Origin: JBFLVQ01 sp040758525
GTDB lineage: Bacteria; Acidobacteriota; Blastocatellia; Chloracidobacteriales; JADJPF01
Assembly: GCA_040758525.1 (NCBI GenBank)
Contig: JBFLVQ010000028.1
Coordinates: 1 to 32,199, forward strand
Reading direction: 5' to 3'
Length of the DNA stretch: 32,199 nucleotides
The translations under genes were made by a program, and so were the position numbers. Of the stretch, positions 24,901 to 31,599 are shown piece after piece. The notes beneath the pieces were generated by a model. The model was not told the DNA's origin and searched no databases. It saw only the letters and a list, made by a program, of their open reading frames with translations. Position 1 is the stretch's first letter; each line of letters starts with the position of its first letter.

Positions 24901-25860
24901 GGTGGAGATGGATTTGCTGGTGAGAGTGGCATGGCATTAATGGCGAGATTCGACTTTCCCCAAGGGCTTACCATCGATAAAGATGGCAATATCTATATTG
25001 CCGATACTTTCAATCATCGTATACGCCGTATAGATACCAACGGCAATATTGATACTATTGCTGGTAGTGGTGCAACTGGTGAGAATAATGGTGGGTTTGC
25101 TGGTGATAATGGACCAGCCCGCCAGGCCCGTCTTAATCTACCTACTGCAGTTGCCCTCGATTCACAAGGTAATATCTTTATTGGCGACTCTGGTAACTTA
25201 CGTATACGCCGGGTTGACGCGCGCACCAAGATAATAACCACGATAGCAGGCACAGGTGAATTGGATAATGGCGATCAACCTAATGGTGATGGCGGGCCAG
25301 CCACTCAGGCACGCTTCTCAACTTTAATTGGCGATCTAGTCTTTGATGCACAAGACAATCTTTTCATCGCTGACACCTTCCTTAATCGAATTCGTCGTAT
25401 TGATCGCGCTGGCATAATTACCAGAGTGGCGGGTAAAGATGCTACCAGCAGATTTGCTGGTGATGGTGGCCCTGCTCTGGAAGCAAGCTTTGGCGCACCA
25501 CGCGGTCTGGCATTAGATAGTGCTGGCAACCTATACATCACAGACCTAGGCAATAATGCGATAAGGGTTATCAAAGGTGTAGCAGGTGGTAGTATGTCGG
25601 CAGCACCATCGATCGTGGATGCCTTGTTCAAAAACTCAAGCCTATTTATCACCGGCAATGGGTTTGGCACAGACCGTGCCAATGTCAATGTTAATGTCAA
25701 CGGTCAAGATATCAGTAACCGTATCAAGATCCAAACTGACACCTCAATCACACTGAAAGGCAATAAAAAGAGGTTAAACCTTGGCAAAGGCGCCAATCAG
25801 GTCACTGTGACTGTACGTGGAGTAGTTTCTAATACTTTTATGCTCAATCTTTTCGATTAG
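21940..25860 (+). CDS. Exported BIG2-NHL-TIG-NHL-TIG beta-propeller protein
   Basis: A 1306-residue exported protein. Order: signal peptide (1-24, cleavage expected after GFA), BIG2-type Ig fold (about 45-130, ending with FATITARRG), first NHL block (about 135-440), IPT/TIG Ig fold (445-527, GAQIIINGRNF), second NHL block (about 540-1212), and a terminal TIG-like domain (1221-1306, SLFITGNGFG). The second block holds at least nine repeats with the pattern F-x-G-D-x-G-x-A followed by a P-x-x-[IV]-[AV]-x-D-x-x-G-N-[IL]-[YF]-I-A-D and N-x-R-I-R-R. NHL propellers usually bind proteins or glycans; no catalytic domain or anchor motif is visible. AAGGAG (21928-21933) with six-base spacing fixes the ATG at 21940 rather than 21880. 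Confidence 0.88.
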   Translation: MQTRYLKLALINILLIQLITPGFAYPSTSPQNNRFTAVIPLIKPLQGTSIRIKETNPVVNENNRISLTAVDANGQPLNDVTWETGSPDIATVDPRTGEVRGLQRGFATITARRGSESFSSFVVVTRVSGKKGPRIPGDMEITKNGQLLISDPTSHVLRRKNSLDSDPVVFAGRLGMQGRMDGMTNEALLGGPTALTIDNARGAIFIADTLNHSIRRVDLNSRIVTVVGSGAAGTNTADVTPFSQAVFKSPRGLAADLGGNLFVSDTDNHAIYYIDFARQEVRLVAGNPGVSGLKDGRKREALFLRPTDIDVTASGRGITVCDTGNGRYRQITRNGDVSTIGAAQGTVQKPSLTSIENQQAAGGFNFVNPRSISSDSVGNLYVVDDNGAFIITRTNQVIPLAQPGSSFGKAESVVVRGTDSGAEAIVLDSNAASDDGAIKTVTVGRPQILSLSQDSDGVAGGAQIIINGRNFAPESQLLLADNPIDQFVVESATRIRFTVPAQNAPGRTTLTVTTRGGIAQAPFFYQPPSLDKLTAGQITTIAGGRNFVGDGGLATNATLFGPAGLSVDAAGKLFIADLSNQRVRSVDPDSGTIVTVAGSGIFGNGSPDGIDAITANFTEPIDIAFDSQGNLYTNDFLTIVRVDINTGKIKNLIIDGITSARAFAFDSKDNLYIADVNCNCIRRLEPNGNQSIFAGTGMPGFSGDNGPASKAQLQSPTDIAIDLNNNIYICDSFNNRIRKIDSDGIITTVAGNGRPDFTGDGGLAVNASLAEPRGVAVDARGNIFIADSTNHRIRRVDTTGIISTVVGSQSQGGFSGDGGLATEASLNSPKAVAVDGAGNIFISDEGNNRVRMVTNPELPGGGIITTFAGQGALEVGGENIASVRARLVQPSDVAFDARGNVYIAEVAIGRIRAIDNTSKLIQSIAGLRTGIGIGDGGPALDAFIASPTDLIFDKTGNLIVLDNSLGTLRRITAPTPTGAGIIERIAGGGDGFAGESGMALMARFDFPQGLTIDKDGNIYIADTFNHRIRRIDTNGNIDTIAGSGATGENNGGFAGDNGPARQARLNLPTAVALDSQGNIFIGDSGNLRIRRVDARTKIITTIAGTGELDNGDQPNGDGGPATQARFSTLIGDLVFDAQDNLFIADTFLNRIRRIDRAGIITRVAGKDATSRFAGDGGPALEASFGAPRGLALDSAGNLYITDLGNNAIRVIKGVAGGSMSAAPSIVDALFKNSSLFITGNGFGTDRANVNVNVNGQDISNRIKIQTDTSITLKGNKKRLNLGKGANQVTVTVRGVVSNTFMLNLFD
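23562..25575 (+). repeat. Coding tandem array of NHL repeats
   Basis: Within the beta-propeller gene, nine or so units of roughly 160-260 bases repeat a GGTGATGGTGG-like core (FxGDGGxA) and a GGTAATATCTTTATTGC-like core (GNIFIA). Units are diverged in sequence, so recent copying is not evident, but the array is a possible site for length variation. Confidence 0.6.
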
Positions 25861-25885
25861 CTACTGAGAGTCTGTAGTGGTTATG

Positions 25886-25914
25886 TTGATCTTGCTCCGG
25901 CAACAAAATATAAT
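25886..25914 (+). promoter_or_regulatory. Promoter for the sdhCAB-rex operon
   Basis: TTGATC (25886-25891), 17 bases, then a perfect TATAAT (25909-25914). A start near 25921 would give an unusually long leader of about 187 bases before the sdhC ATG at 26108, containing the tandem 18-bp repeat. Confidence 0.5.
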
Positions 25915-26063
25915 AACGCCTTAAAACTTTCTTTATCTAGAGCTTGTGCCAGAGTACGCAGGTATGCGCGGCCACAGCACTTGGAGAGGAGTATTGCTGG
26001 CGTCTCGCCTTGTATCAAACCTCATGTCTTTGGTCCATGTGCTAAAAGCAGTGCTTTGACAAT

Positions 26064-26099
26064 CCTAAAAAGATTATAGGGCCTAAAAAGATTATAGGG
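26064..26099 (+). repeat. Perfect 18-bp tandem duplication before sdhC
   Basis: CCTAAAAAGATTATAGGG occurs twice without a gap (26064-26081 and 26082-26099), ending eight bases before the sdhC ATG; the final AGGGA serves as Shine-Dalgarno. A TTGACA directly precedes it (26056-26061) but no -10 lies at proper distance. Either a slippage duplication or a pair of binding sites. Confidence 0.9.
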
Positions 26100-26107
26100 A
26101 TAGTGTT

Positions 26108-26764
26108 ATGAGTATTAAGATGTCAAACATCTTCCTCTTGCGACGATTGCATTCGCTGAGTGGAGTAATACCGATCGGAGCCTTTCTGATTGAACATTTC
26201 TATACAAACTTTGCTGCCGTAGACGGTCCACAAGCTTTTAATGATGCGGTTGCACATCTACGTATACTGTTGCCTGGGCCACTGCTACCTATGGCAGAAC
26301 TACTCTTTATCGGTTTACCGATCATCTTTCATGCCTCATTAGGAAGTTATATTGCCTATACTATGCGTAATAACTCTGCTACCTATTCTTATGGACGCAA
26401 CTGGGGTTACTTTCTACAGCGTATTACTGGTCTCTTCCTGATTGTCTACATTGCCTTACATGTCGCATCGATGCGTTTTGGTTTTTGGGGATTAATAGGC
26501 AATCATTTGTCGGTTGATGAGCATGTCGATCAAGCTTTTACCATTGTACAGGCAGACTTGATCAATCCTTGGATCTTTGCTTTTTATATTATTGGTGTAC
26601 TAGCAGCATCTTATCATTTCGGCTTTGGGTTATGGAGCTTTGGCGTTCACTGGGGGATCACGGTAAGCGAGCGTGCACAGCGAGTCTCATTACGTTTATG
26701 TACTGTGATTGGGGTAGTTGTTTCAATTTTGGGATTGGCATCTGCGCTGGCATTTGTTAGGTAG
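26108..26764 (+). CDS. sdhC: Succinate dehydrogenase cytochrome b558 subunit
   Basis: A 218-residue integral membrane protein with five hydrophobic segments, the single-subunit (type B, di-heme) anchor that carries electrons between the Fe-S subunit and the quinone pool. Four histidines line up with the heme ligands of the Bacillus subtilis enzyme: H30 (LIEHFY), H75 (IIFHASLG), H118 (ALHVAS) and H170 (SYHFGFGLW). The N-terminal FLLRRLHSLSGVIPIGAFL matches the family. The operon order C-A-B and a type B anchor suit a menaquinone-linked enzyme that may run as succinate dehydrogenase or fumarate reductase. The gene follows a long leader with an 18-bp tandem repeat. Confidence 0.92.
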   Translation: MSIKMSNIFLLRRLHSLSGVIPIGAFLIEHFYTNFAAVDGPQAFNDAVAHLRILLPGPLLPMAELLFIGLPIIFHASLGSYIAYTMRNNSATYSYGRNWGYFLQRITGLFLIVYIALHVASMRFGFWGLIGNHLSVDEHVDQAFTIVQADLINPWIFAFYIIGVLAASYHFGFGLWSFGVHWGITVSERAQRVSLRLCTVIGVVVSILGLASALAFVR

Positions 26765-26777
26765 GAGAGATTAGTGA

Positions 26778-28553
26778 ATGAGTAAGACGAACGGAAGGCG
26801 TATAGCGGTAATAGGTGGTGGCCTGGCCGGATTGATGGCGACAATCAAGATTGCCGAAATGGGTTATGGTGTTGATCTCTTCTCTATTGTGCCTGTTAAG
26901 CGCTCTCATTCAGTATGTGCACAAGGCGGTATTAATGGCGCAGTCAATACTAAAGGTGAAGGCGACAGTCCTGAACAGCATTTCCAGGATAGTATCTATG
27001 GTGGTGACTTCCTTGCCGATCAACCACCAGTAAAAGCGATGTGCGAGATGGCACCCTCAATTATCTATATGTTTGACCGTATGGGTGTGCCTTTCAATCG
27101 CACTAAAGAGGGACTGATCGACTTTCGCCGTTTTGGTGGTACGCTCTATCACCGTACTGCTTTTGCTGGCGCAACTACTGGACAACAACTTCTTTATGCG
27201 CTTGATGAGCAAGTGCGCCGCTATGAGGCGGAAAAAATTGTGAATAAGTATGAGGGTTGGGAGTTTCTTGCTGCTGTGCTAGATAGCAAAGGGGTAGCGC
27301 GCGGTCTTACTGCAATGCATTTAAATACTCTAGAAGTGAAAGCCTTCCCTGCCGATGCATTAATTATTGCTACTGGTGGAATCGGCGCTATCTTTGGCCA
27401 GTCAACCAACTCTGTCGTCTGTACTGGCAGTGCACAGTCAGCGCTTTACCAGCAAGGATGTAAATATGCCAATGGAGAGTTTATTCAGGTTCATCCTACT
27501 GCAATTCCTGGTGAGGATAAACTGCGTCTGATGTCAGAATCAGCACGCGGTGAAGGTGGGCGTGTATGGGTGCCACGTATCAAGAGTGATAAACGCAATC
27601 CGCTGGACATTCCCGAAAATGAACGCTGGTATTTCCTTGAAGAGAAGTATCCTAAGTATGGCAATCTAGTACCTCGCGATGTCGCTACCCGCGAGATCTT
27701 TCAGGTCTGTTTGGATGGTTATGGTATTGATGGAAAGATGCAGGTCTATTTAGATCTTACTCATAAATCTGCTGAGGAGTTAGATCGCAAACTGGGTGGT
27801 ATTTTGGAGATCTACGAGATGTTTGTTGGTGATGATCCACGCAAAGTTCCTATGCGTGTCTTCCCAGGCATGCATTATACAATGGGTGGGCTCTGGGTCG
27901 ATTTCAATCAGAAGACAAATATTGATGGTATATATGCTGTAGGCGAATGTGACTTCTCAATTCATGGTGCTAACCGACTGGGTGCCAATAGTCTGGTCTC
28001 TTGTATCTATGCTGGTATTGTTGCTGGTCCTAAAGCGGTCGAATATGCCAAAGGATTAGAACAGCATTTAGACGAATCAGAGAAGATCTTCGAGGATGAG
28101 GGTAGGCGTGAAGAGGAGCTTAATACCAAGCTTAAAACCAAGCGTGGTCGAGAGAATCCACAACTTTTACATGAAGAGATGGGTCGTTGGATGACAGAAA
28201 ATGTTACGGTAATACGCTATAACAATAAACTCCAGGATACCGATAACAAGTTGCGTGAACTACTTGAACGCTACCAGGATATCGATATCAACGAGTCGAA
28301 TTTCTGGTCCACACAGGCCTTGCCACATGCGCGCCAGTTACATAATATGTTGCAACTAGCGCGTGTCATTACGATGGGAGCACTACTACGTAATGAGAGT
28401 CGTGGCGCCCACTACAAACCGGAATTCCCTAGTCGTGATGATGAGAATTGGCTTAAGACCACCATTGCCACTTATACGCCAGAAGGCCCCGAATTCAGTT
28501 ACCAGGAGGTTGATATCTCTCTGACTGCACCGCGCCAGCGCAAGTATAACTAA
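26778..28553 (+). CDS. sdhA: Succinate dehydrogenase flavoprotein subunit
   Basis: A 591-residue FAD-binding subunit that oxidises succinate to fumarate in the TCA cycle on the inner membrane's cytoplasmic side. The Rossmann GGGLAG (13-18) binds FAD, and H44 in KRSHSVCAQGG is the covalent-FAD histidine. Active-site residues by comparison: H239 in HPTAIPG, R257 in SESARGEGG, R300 in VPRDVATRE, H366 in HYTMGG and R400 in GANRLGANSL. Length and domains are complete. It starts 13 bp after sdhC with AGGAGA upstream; sdhB follows after 14 bp. Confidence 0.97.
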   Translation: MSKTNGRRIAVIGGGLAGLMATIKIAEMGYGVDLFSIVPVKRSHSVCAQGGINGAVNTKGEGDSPEQHFQDSIYGGDFLADQPPVKAMCEMAPSIIYMFDRMGVPFNRTKEGLIDFRRFGGTLYHRTAFAGATTGQQLLYALDEQVRRYEAEKIVNKYEGWEFLAAVLDSKGVARGLTAMHLNTLEVKAFPADALIIATGGIGAIFGQSTNSVVCTGSAQSALYQQGCKYANGEFIQVHPTAIPGEDKLRLMSESARGEGGRVWVPRIKSDKRNPLDIPENERWYFLEEKYPKYGNLVPRDVATREIFQVCLDGYGIDGKMQVYLDLTHKSAEELDRKLGGILEIYEMFVGDDPRKVPMRVFPGMHYTMGGLWVDFNQKTNIDGIYAVGECDFSIHGANRLGANSLVSCIYAGIVAGPKAVEYAKGLEQHLDESEKIFEDEGRREEELNTKLKTKRGRENPQLLHEEMGRWMTENVTVIRYNNKLQDTDNKLRELLERYQDIDINESNFWSTQALPHARQLHNMLQLARVITMGALLRNESRGAHYKPEFPSRDDENWLKTTIATYTPEGPEFSYQEVDISLTAPRQRKYN

Positions 28554-28567
28554 TAGAAGGGGACCAT

Positions 28568-29320
28568 ATGACAGACAGAAGAACTGTCAGACTAATAATC
28601 AAACGTCAAGATAATCCTGAGAGTAGCCCTCGCTGGGAGGAGTTTGATATCCCCTACCGGCCAAATATGAATATCATCATCTGCCTGATGGAGATTCGCA
28701 AAAAGCCTCTCACTCGTGAAGGTAAGCAAACGACCCCAATAGTATGGGATTCTAATTGCCTAGAACATGTTTGTGGCGCCTGTTCAATGATTATTAATGA
28801 TCAAGCACGACAAGCCTGTAGCACACTGGTCGATAAATTGGAGCAGCCAATTACAATTGCTCCTATGACAAAATTTCCTCTTGTGCGCGATCTACGTGTT
28901 GACCGTAGTCGTCTTTTTAATGATCTTAAACGTGCACATGCCTGGATTCCTATTGATGGCACCTACAACCTGGGCGCGGGTCCGCGTCTTGATGCAGAGA
29001 CTCAAGAGATTCGTTATAAACTCTCTACCTGTATGTCCTGTGGTGTTTGTATGGAAGCCTGTCCGCAGTATAACAATAAGACCAAGTTTGTTGGTCCTGC
29101 TGTGATCAATCAAGTACGATTGATGAATCTGCATCCTACCGGAGCTATGCATCGCCATGAACGGCTAGAGGCAATGATGGGTGAAGGTGGTGTGCAAGAC
29201 TGTGGTAATGCGCAAAATTGTGTGCGGGCCTGCCCCAAAGGCATCCCGTTAACTGAATCAATTGCTGATATCAACCGCGAGACTACCTTCTACGGTCTGT
29301 TAGGATGGCTTAAGCGCTAA
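28568..29320 (+). CDS. sdhB: Succinate dehydrogenase iron-sulfur subunit
   Basis: A 250-residue three-cluster electron-transfer subunit. The [2Fe-2S] ligands are C64, C69, C72 and C84 (NCLEHVCGACSM ... QAC), the [4Fe-4S] cluster is bound by C155, C158, C161 (CMSCGVCMEAC) and C222, and the [3Fe-4S] cluster by C165, C212 and C218 (DCGNAQNCVRACPKG). The arrangement is complete, and it passes electrons from the SdhA flavin to the SdhC hemes. GGGGA upstream supports the ATG. It is followed five bases later by rex, which lacks an obvious ribosome binding site and may be coupled. Confidence 0.97.
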   Translation: MTDRRTVRLIIKRQDNPESSPRWEEFDIPYRPNMNIIICLMEIRKKPLTREGKQTTPIVWDSNCLEHVCGACSMIINDQARQACSTLVDKLEQPITIAPMTKFPLVRDLRVDRSRLFNDLKRAHAWIPIDGTYNLGAGPRLDAETQEIRYKLSTCMSCGVCMEACPQYNNKTKFVGPAVINQVRLMNLHPTGAMHRHERLEAMMGEGGVQDCGNAQNCVRACPKGIPLTESIADINRETTFYGLLGWLKR

Positions 29321-29325
29321 ATTCA

Positions 29326-30072
29326 ATGAAAGCCGAAAAGATCTCTGAATTGACCATTGACCGCTTATCGATCTACCTGCGTTGCCTAAATCTGCTGGCT
29401 AGCAACAATATACAGACTGTCTCTTCGCAGGATTTGGCTACTCAGTTTAATCTTAACTCTGCTCAGATCCGCAAAGATCTGGCTCAATTTGGTGAATTTG
29501 GTGTACGTGGTGTTGGCTATTCAGTCGAGAAGTTACGCAACTGTCTTAAGCACATTTTGGGACTTGACCGACCTCACAATATAGGGGTGATCGGGGCAGG
29601 CAATCTAGGAATGGCGCTGGCCAATTATGAAGGTTTTGCTGGGACAAACTTTAATGCTGTGGCGCTATTTGATAATGCTCCAGAAAAGATTGGCAACCAG
29701 ACCAAGCGTGGTCTACCTGTACACGACGTAGGTAAGCTTAAAGAGGTAATCAAGCAGACTGAAATAGATATTATTGTACTTGCGGTACCAGCTTCAGCAG
29801 CACAGCAAGTGCTCGATCAGGTAGTGGAGGCTGGTATTAAAGCGATCCTCAATTTTGCTCCTGTGCAATTGCATGTACCAGAGCAGGTGAAACTCAAAAC
29901 TGTGGACCTCACGGTCTCTTTTGATAGCCTCTCGCATTCGCTAGTCAATCCACAAGCAAGTTGGGAAAGCGATCCACGTCTTTTCTCTTCAGTATTTGAG
30001 AACCCACGTCCACATAAGAATGCTAGCCAGCATAGTGGCAGCACACGCCGTAGTAAAAAGCGGATCGTGTGA
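29326..30072 (+). CDS. rex: Redox-sensing transcriptional repressor Rex
   Basis: A 248-residue Rex protein: an N-terminal winged helix (residues 10-66, SSQDLATQFNLNSAQIRKDLAQFGEFG) and a Rossmann NAD(H)-binding domain starting with GVIGAGNLG (87-95). Rex represses fermentative or respiratory genes at low NADH/NAD+ and lets go when NADH rises. Here it begins five bases after sdhB with no separate promoter visible, so its level should follow the sdh operon. The C-terminal ~25 residues are a basic extension (TRRSKKR) not typical of the Bacillus protein. Targets probably include sdh itself or the neighbouring microcompartment operon; no clear Rex dyad was recognised. Confidence 0.93.
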   Translation: MKAEKISELTIDRLSIYLRCLNLLASNNIQTVSSQDLATQFNLNSAQIRKDLAQFGEFGVRGVGYSVEKLRNCLKHILGLDRPHNIGVIGAGNLGMALANYEGFAGTNFNAVALFDNAPEKIGNQTKRGLPVHDVGKLKEVIKQTEIDIIVLAVPASAAQQVLDQVVEAGIKAILNFAPVQLHVPEQVKLKTVDLTVSFDSLSHSLVNPQASWESDPRLFSSVFENPRPHKNASQHSGSTRRSKKRIV

Positions 30073-30078
30073 AGGGCT

Positions 30079-30106
30079 TTGCGATCATTATAGGCCGGAG
30101 TATAAT
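30079..30106 (+). promoter_or_regulatory. Promoter for the microcompartment operon
   Basis: A perfect -10 box TATAAT (30101-30106) is preceded 16 bases upstream by TTGCGA (30079-30084, four of six matches). It starts a few bases after the rex stop, so the aldolase and shell genes can be transcribed separately from sdh-rex. The predicted start near 30113 leaves a leader of about 33 bases. Confidence 0.5.
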
Positions 30107-30145
30107 AGCATTTTCTAATCGTGAAACATTGACGCCAAAGCGCTT

Positions 30146-30958
30146 ATGAAATCCGAGCAGGAGCATAAAGAAGAGATAGTCGAGATCGGTCGTCGCCTCT
30201 ATGAACGAGGCTTTATTGCCGCTGGCGATGGCAACATCAGTGTACGTCTTGATGATGGTATTCTCACCACACCACGCTCGGTATGCAAAGGTTTTCTTAC
30301 CCCTGATATGATTGTTAAGGTCTCCCCAGATGGCCAACGTAAGCTTGCTGGTGAGCGAGATGCATCCACAGAACTTTCTATGCATCTGCTGATCTATCAG
30401 GAACGGCCAGATGTGTGTGCCGTAGTACATGCGCATCCACCTTGTGGCACTGGTTATGCCGCCGCTGGACTACCACTTGACCAACCACTTATTTCTGAAG
30501 TGATTCTTACGCTTGGTTGTATTCCATTGGCAGCTTATGGCACACCCTCAACAACAGAATTGACCGAATCGATGCGTCCGCTGGTGAAAAATCATGACGC
30601 ATTACTAATGGCTAATCATGGCGCAGTTGCCTATGGACCTACACTCGATATTGCTCATGGTCGTATGGAGACACTTGAGCATTTTGCCCGTATTAGCTTA
30701 GTAGCTAAGTTGGTTGGGCGACCACGTGAATTAAATCCCGAAGAGGTTGGGAAATTGATCGATCTACGTGAGCAAGCTGGTTATATGTCGAGCAATATGC
30801 GCTGTCAGGCCTGTGGCTTTCTTGCTAATCAAGGTTGTGAAGTAAAGAGCGAGCCAGCATCGACTCGCGCTGAAGACTATATTACGCTTACACGCAGTGA
30901 ACTGATTGAACTGCTTAAACGCGCCTCGCAATTGGCGCTTAATGGCAGTATGCATTAA
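30146..30958 (+). CDS. Class II aldolase (fuculose-1-phosphate aldolase type), microcompartment-linked
   Basis: A 270-residue zinc aldolase of the FucA/RhaD/AraD family. The catalytic Glu is E76 in DASTELSMH; zinc ligands are H95 and H97 in HAHPP and H158 in MANHGAV; the phosphate-binding GDGNISVRL (27-35) is present. FucA-like enzymes cut fuculose- or rhamnulose-1-phosphate into DHAP and lactaldehyde. Compared with a usual ~215-residue FucA there is a C-terminal extension: a Cys-rich linker CQACGFLANQGC (220-231) and, after a flexible part, an amphipathic helix (about 249-265, SELIELLKRASQLAL) resembling a microcompartment encapsulation peptide. Two shell-protein genes follow, which supports a lumen enzyme. 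The precise sugar is not determinable. Confidence 0.87.
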   Translation: MKSEQEHKEEIVEIGRRLYERGFIAAGDGNISVRLDDGILTTPRSVCKGFLTPDMIVKVSPDGQRKLAGERDASTELSMHLLIYQERPDVCAVVHAHPPCGTGYAAAGLPLDQPLISEVILTLGCIPLAAYGTPSTTELTESMRPLVKNHDALLMANHGAVAYGPTLDIAHGRMETLEHFARISLVAKLVGRPRELNPEEVGKLIDLREQAGYMSSNMRCQACGFLANQGCEVKSEPASTRAEDYITLTRSELIELLKRASQLALNGSMH

Positions 30959-31002
30959 TGTCAGTTTTTTCTTACTCTTTCCCTTAAAGGAGTCTCTGAT
31001 CT

Positions 31003-31296
31003 ATGGATATGGAAGCGCTAGGGATGGTTGAAACCAAAGGTCTGGTGGCGATGATTGAAGCCTCTGACGCAATGGTTAAAGCAGCCAATGTTACATTAGT
31101 TGGATATGAGAAGATTGGCGCTGGTCTAGTGACCGCGATTGTACGTGGTGATGTAGCAGCAGTAAAGGCAGCTACTGATGCTGGCGCAGCCGCCGCGCGC
31201 CGGGTAGGTGAACTGGTTAGCGTACATGTGATTCCACGCCCACATGCCAGTGTGAATCTGGGATTGCCTGTCTCTCACGAGTCGCGCCAAGGATAA
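31003..31296 (+). CDS. Microcompartment shell protein, BMC-H (hexamer)
   Basis: A 97-residue single BMC-domain protein of the PduA/EtuA/CcmK type. It starts with EALGMVETKGLVAMIEASDAM, the standard first strand and helix, continues with LVGYEKIGAGLVTAIVRGDV, whose KIGAG loop (37-41) lines the hexamer pore, and contains the AVKAATDAGAAAARRVGELVSVHVIPRPH helix and strand. Six copies form a flat tile, and many tiles make the shell facets, through whose pores small metabolites pass. The short tail (SHESRQG) is not unusual. GGAG lies upstream. It is 44 bp behind the aldolase gene and 26 bp before the vertex-protein gene, in one operon. Confidence 0.95.
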   Translation: MDMEALGMVETKGLVAMIEASDAMVKAANVTLVGYEKIGAGLVTAIVRGDVAAVKAATDAGAAAARRVGELVSVHVIPRPHASVNLGLPVSHESRQG

Positions 31297-31322
31297 CTAT
31301 TACAGACTCTTCAATTGCAAAT

Positions 31323-31592
31323 ATGATTTTGGCGCGTATTCTTGGTACGGTAGTAGCAACTCGCAAAGATGCACGATTAGAAGGTAAGAAATTGCTAATT
31401 GTGCGTCCTATTGATGTTCATGGTAAAGATGAGACAGGCTATCTGGTTGCACTCGATACAGTAGGAGCCGGCTTTCGCGAGACAGTGTTAGTAGTGCAAG
31501 GTAGTTCTGCACGTCTTGCTCATGGACTTAAAGACTGCCCTGTTGACGCTGCCATTATTGGTATTGTCGATACTGTCAAAGTGCAGGATTAG
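31323..31592 (+). CDS. Microcompartment vertex protein, BMC-P (EutN/CcmL type)
   Basis: An 89-residue EutN/CcmL-family protein forming the pentamers that close the corners of the icosahedral shell. Typical segments are LARILGTVVATRKDARLEGKKLLIVRP (3-29), GYLVALDTVGAGFRETVLVVQGSSAR (39-64) and the closing DAAIIGIVDTV. One BMC-H and one BMC-P together are, in principle, sufficient for a shell. The start has no strong Shine-Dalgarno. A convergent gene ends seven bases downstream, so this is the last gene of the operon; other shell or enzyme genes must be elsewhere if they exist. Confidence 0.95.
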   Translation: MILARILGTVVATRKDARLEGKKLLIVRPIDVHGKDETGYLVALDTVGAGFRETVLVVQGSSARLAHGLKDCPVDAAIIGIVDTVKVQD

Positions 31593-31599
31593 CTTCTAC

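Noticed and set aside
23818..25700. Long minus-strand frames opposite the NHL-repeat gene
   Set aside because: They mirror the repeat codon pattern of the plus-strand gene and have no family features.
26056..26084. Second promoter at TTGACA in front of the tandem repeat
   Set aside because: The -35 is perfect but no -10-like hexamer lies 16-18 bases downstream.
30115..30135. Rex operator in the leader of the BMC operon
   Set aside because: Only one half-site (CGTGAA) is present; the complementary TTCACAA half is missing.
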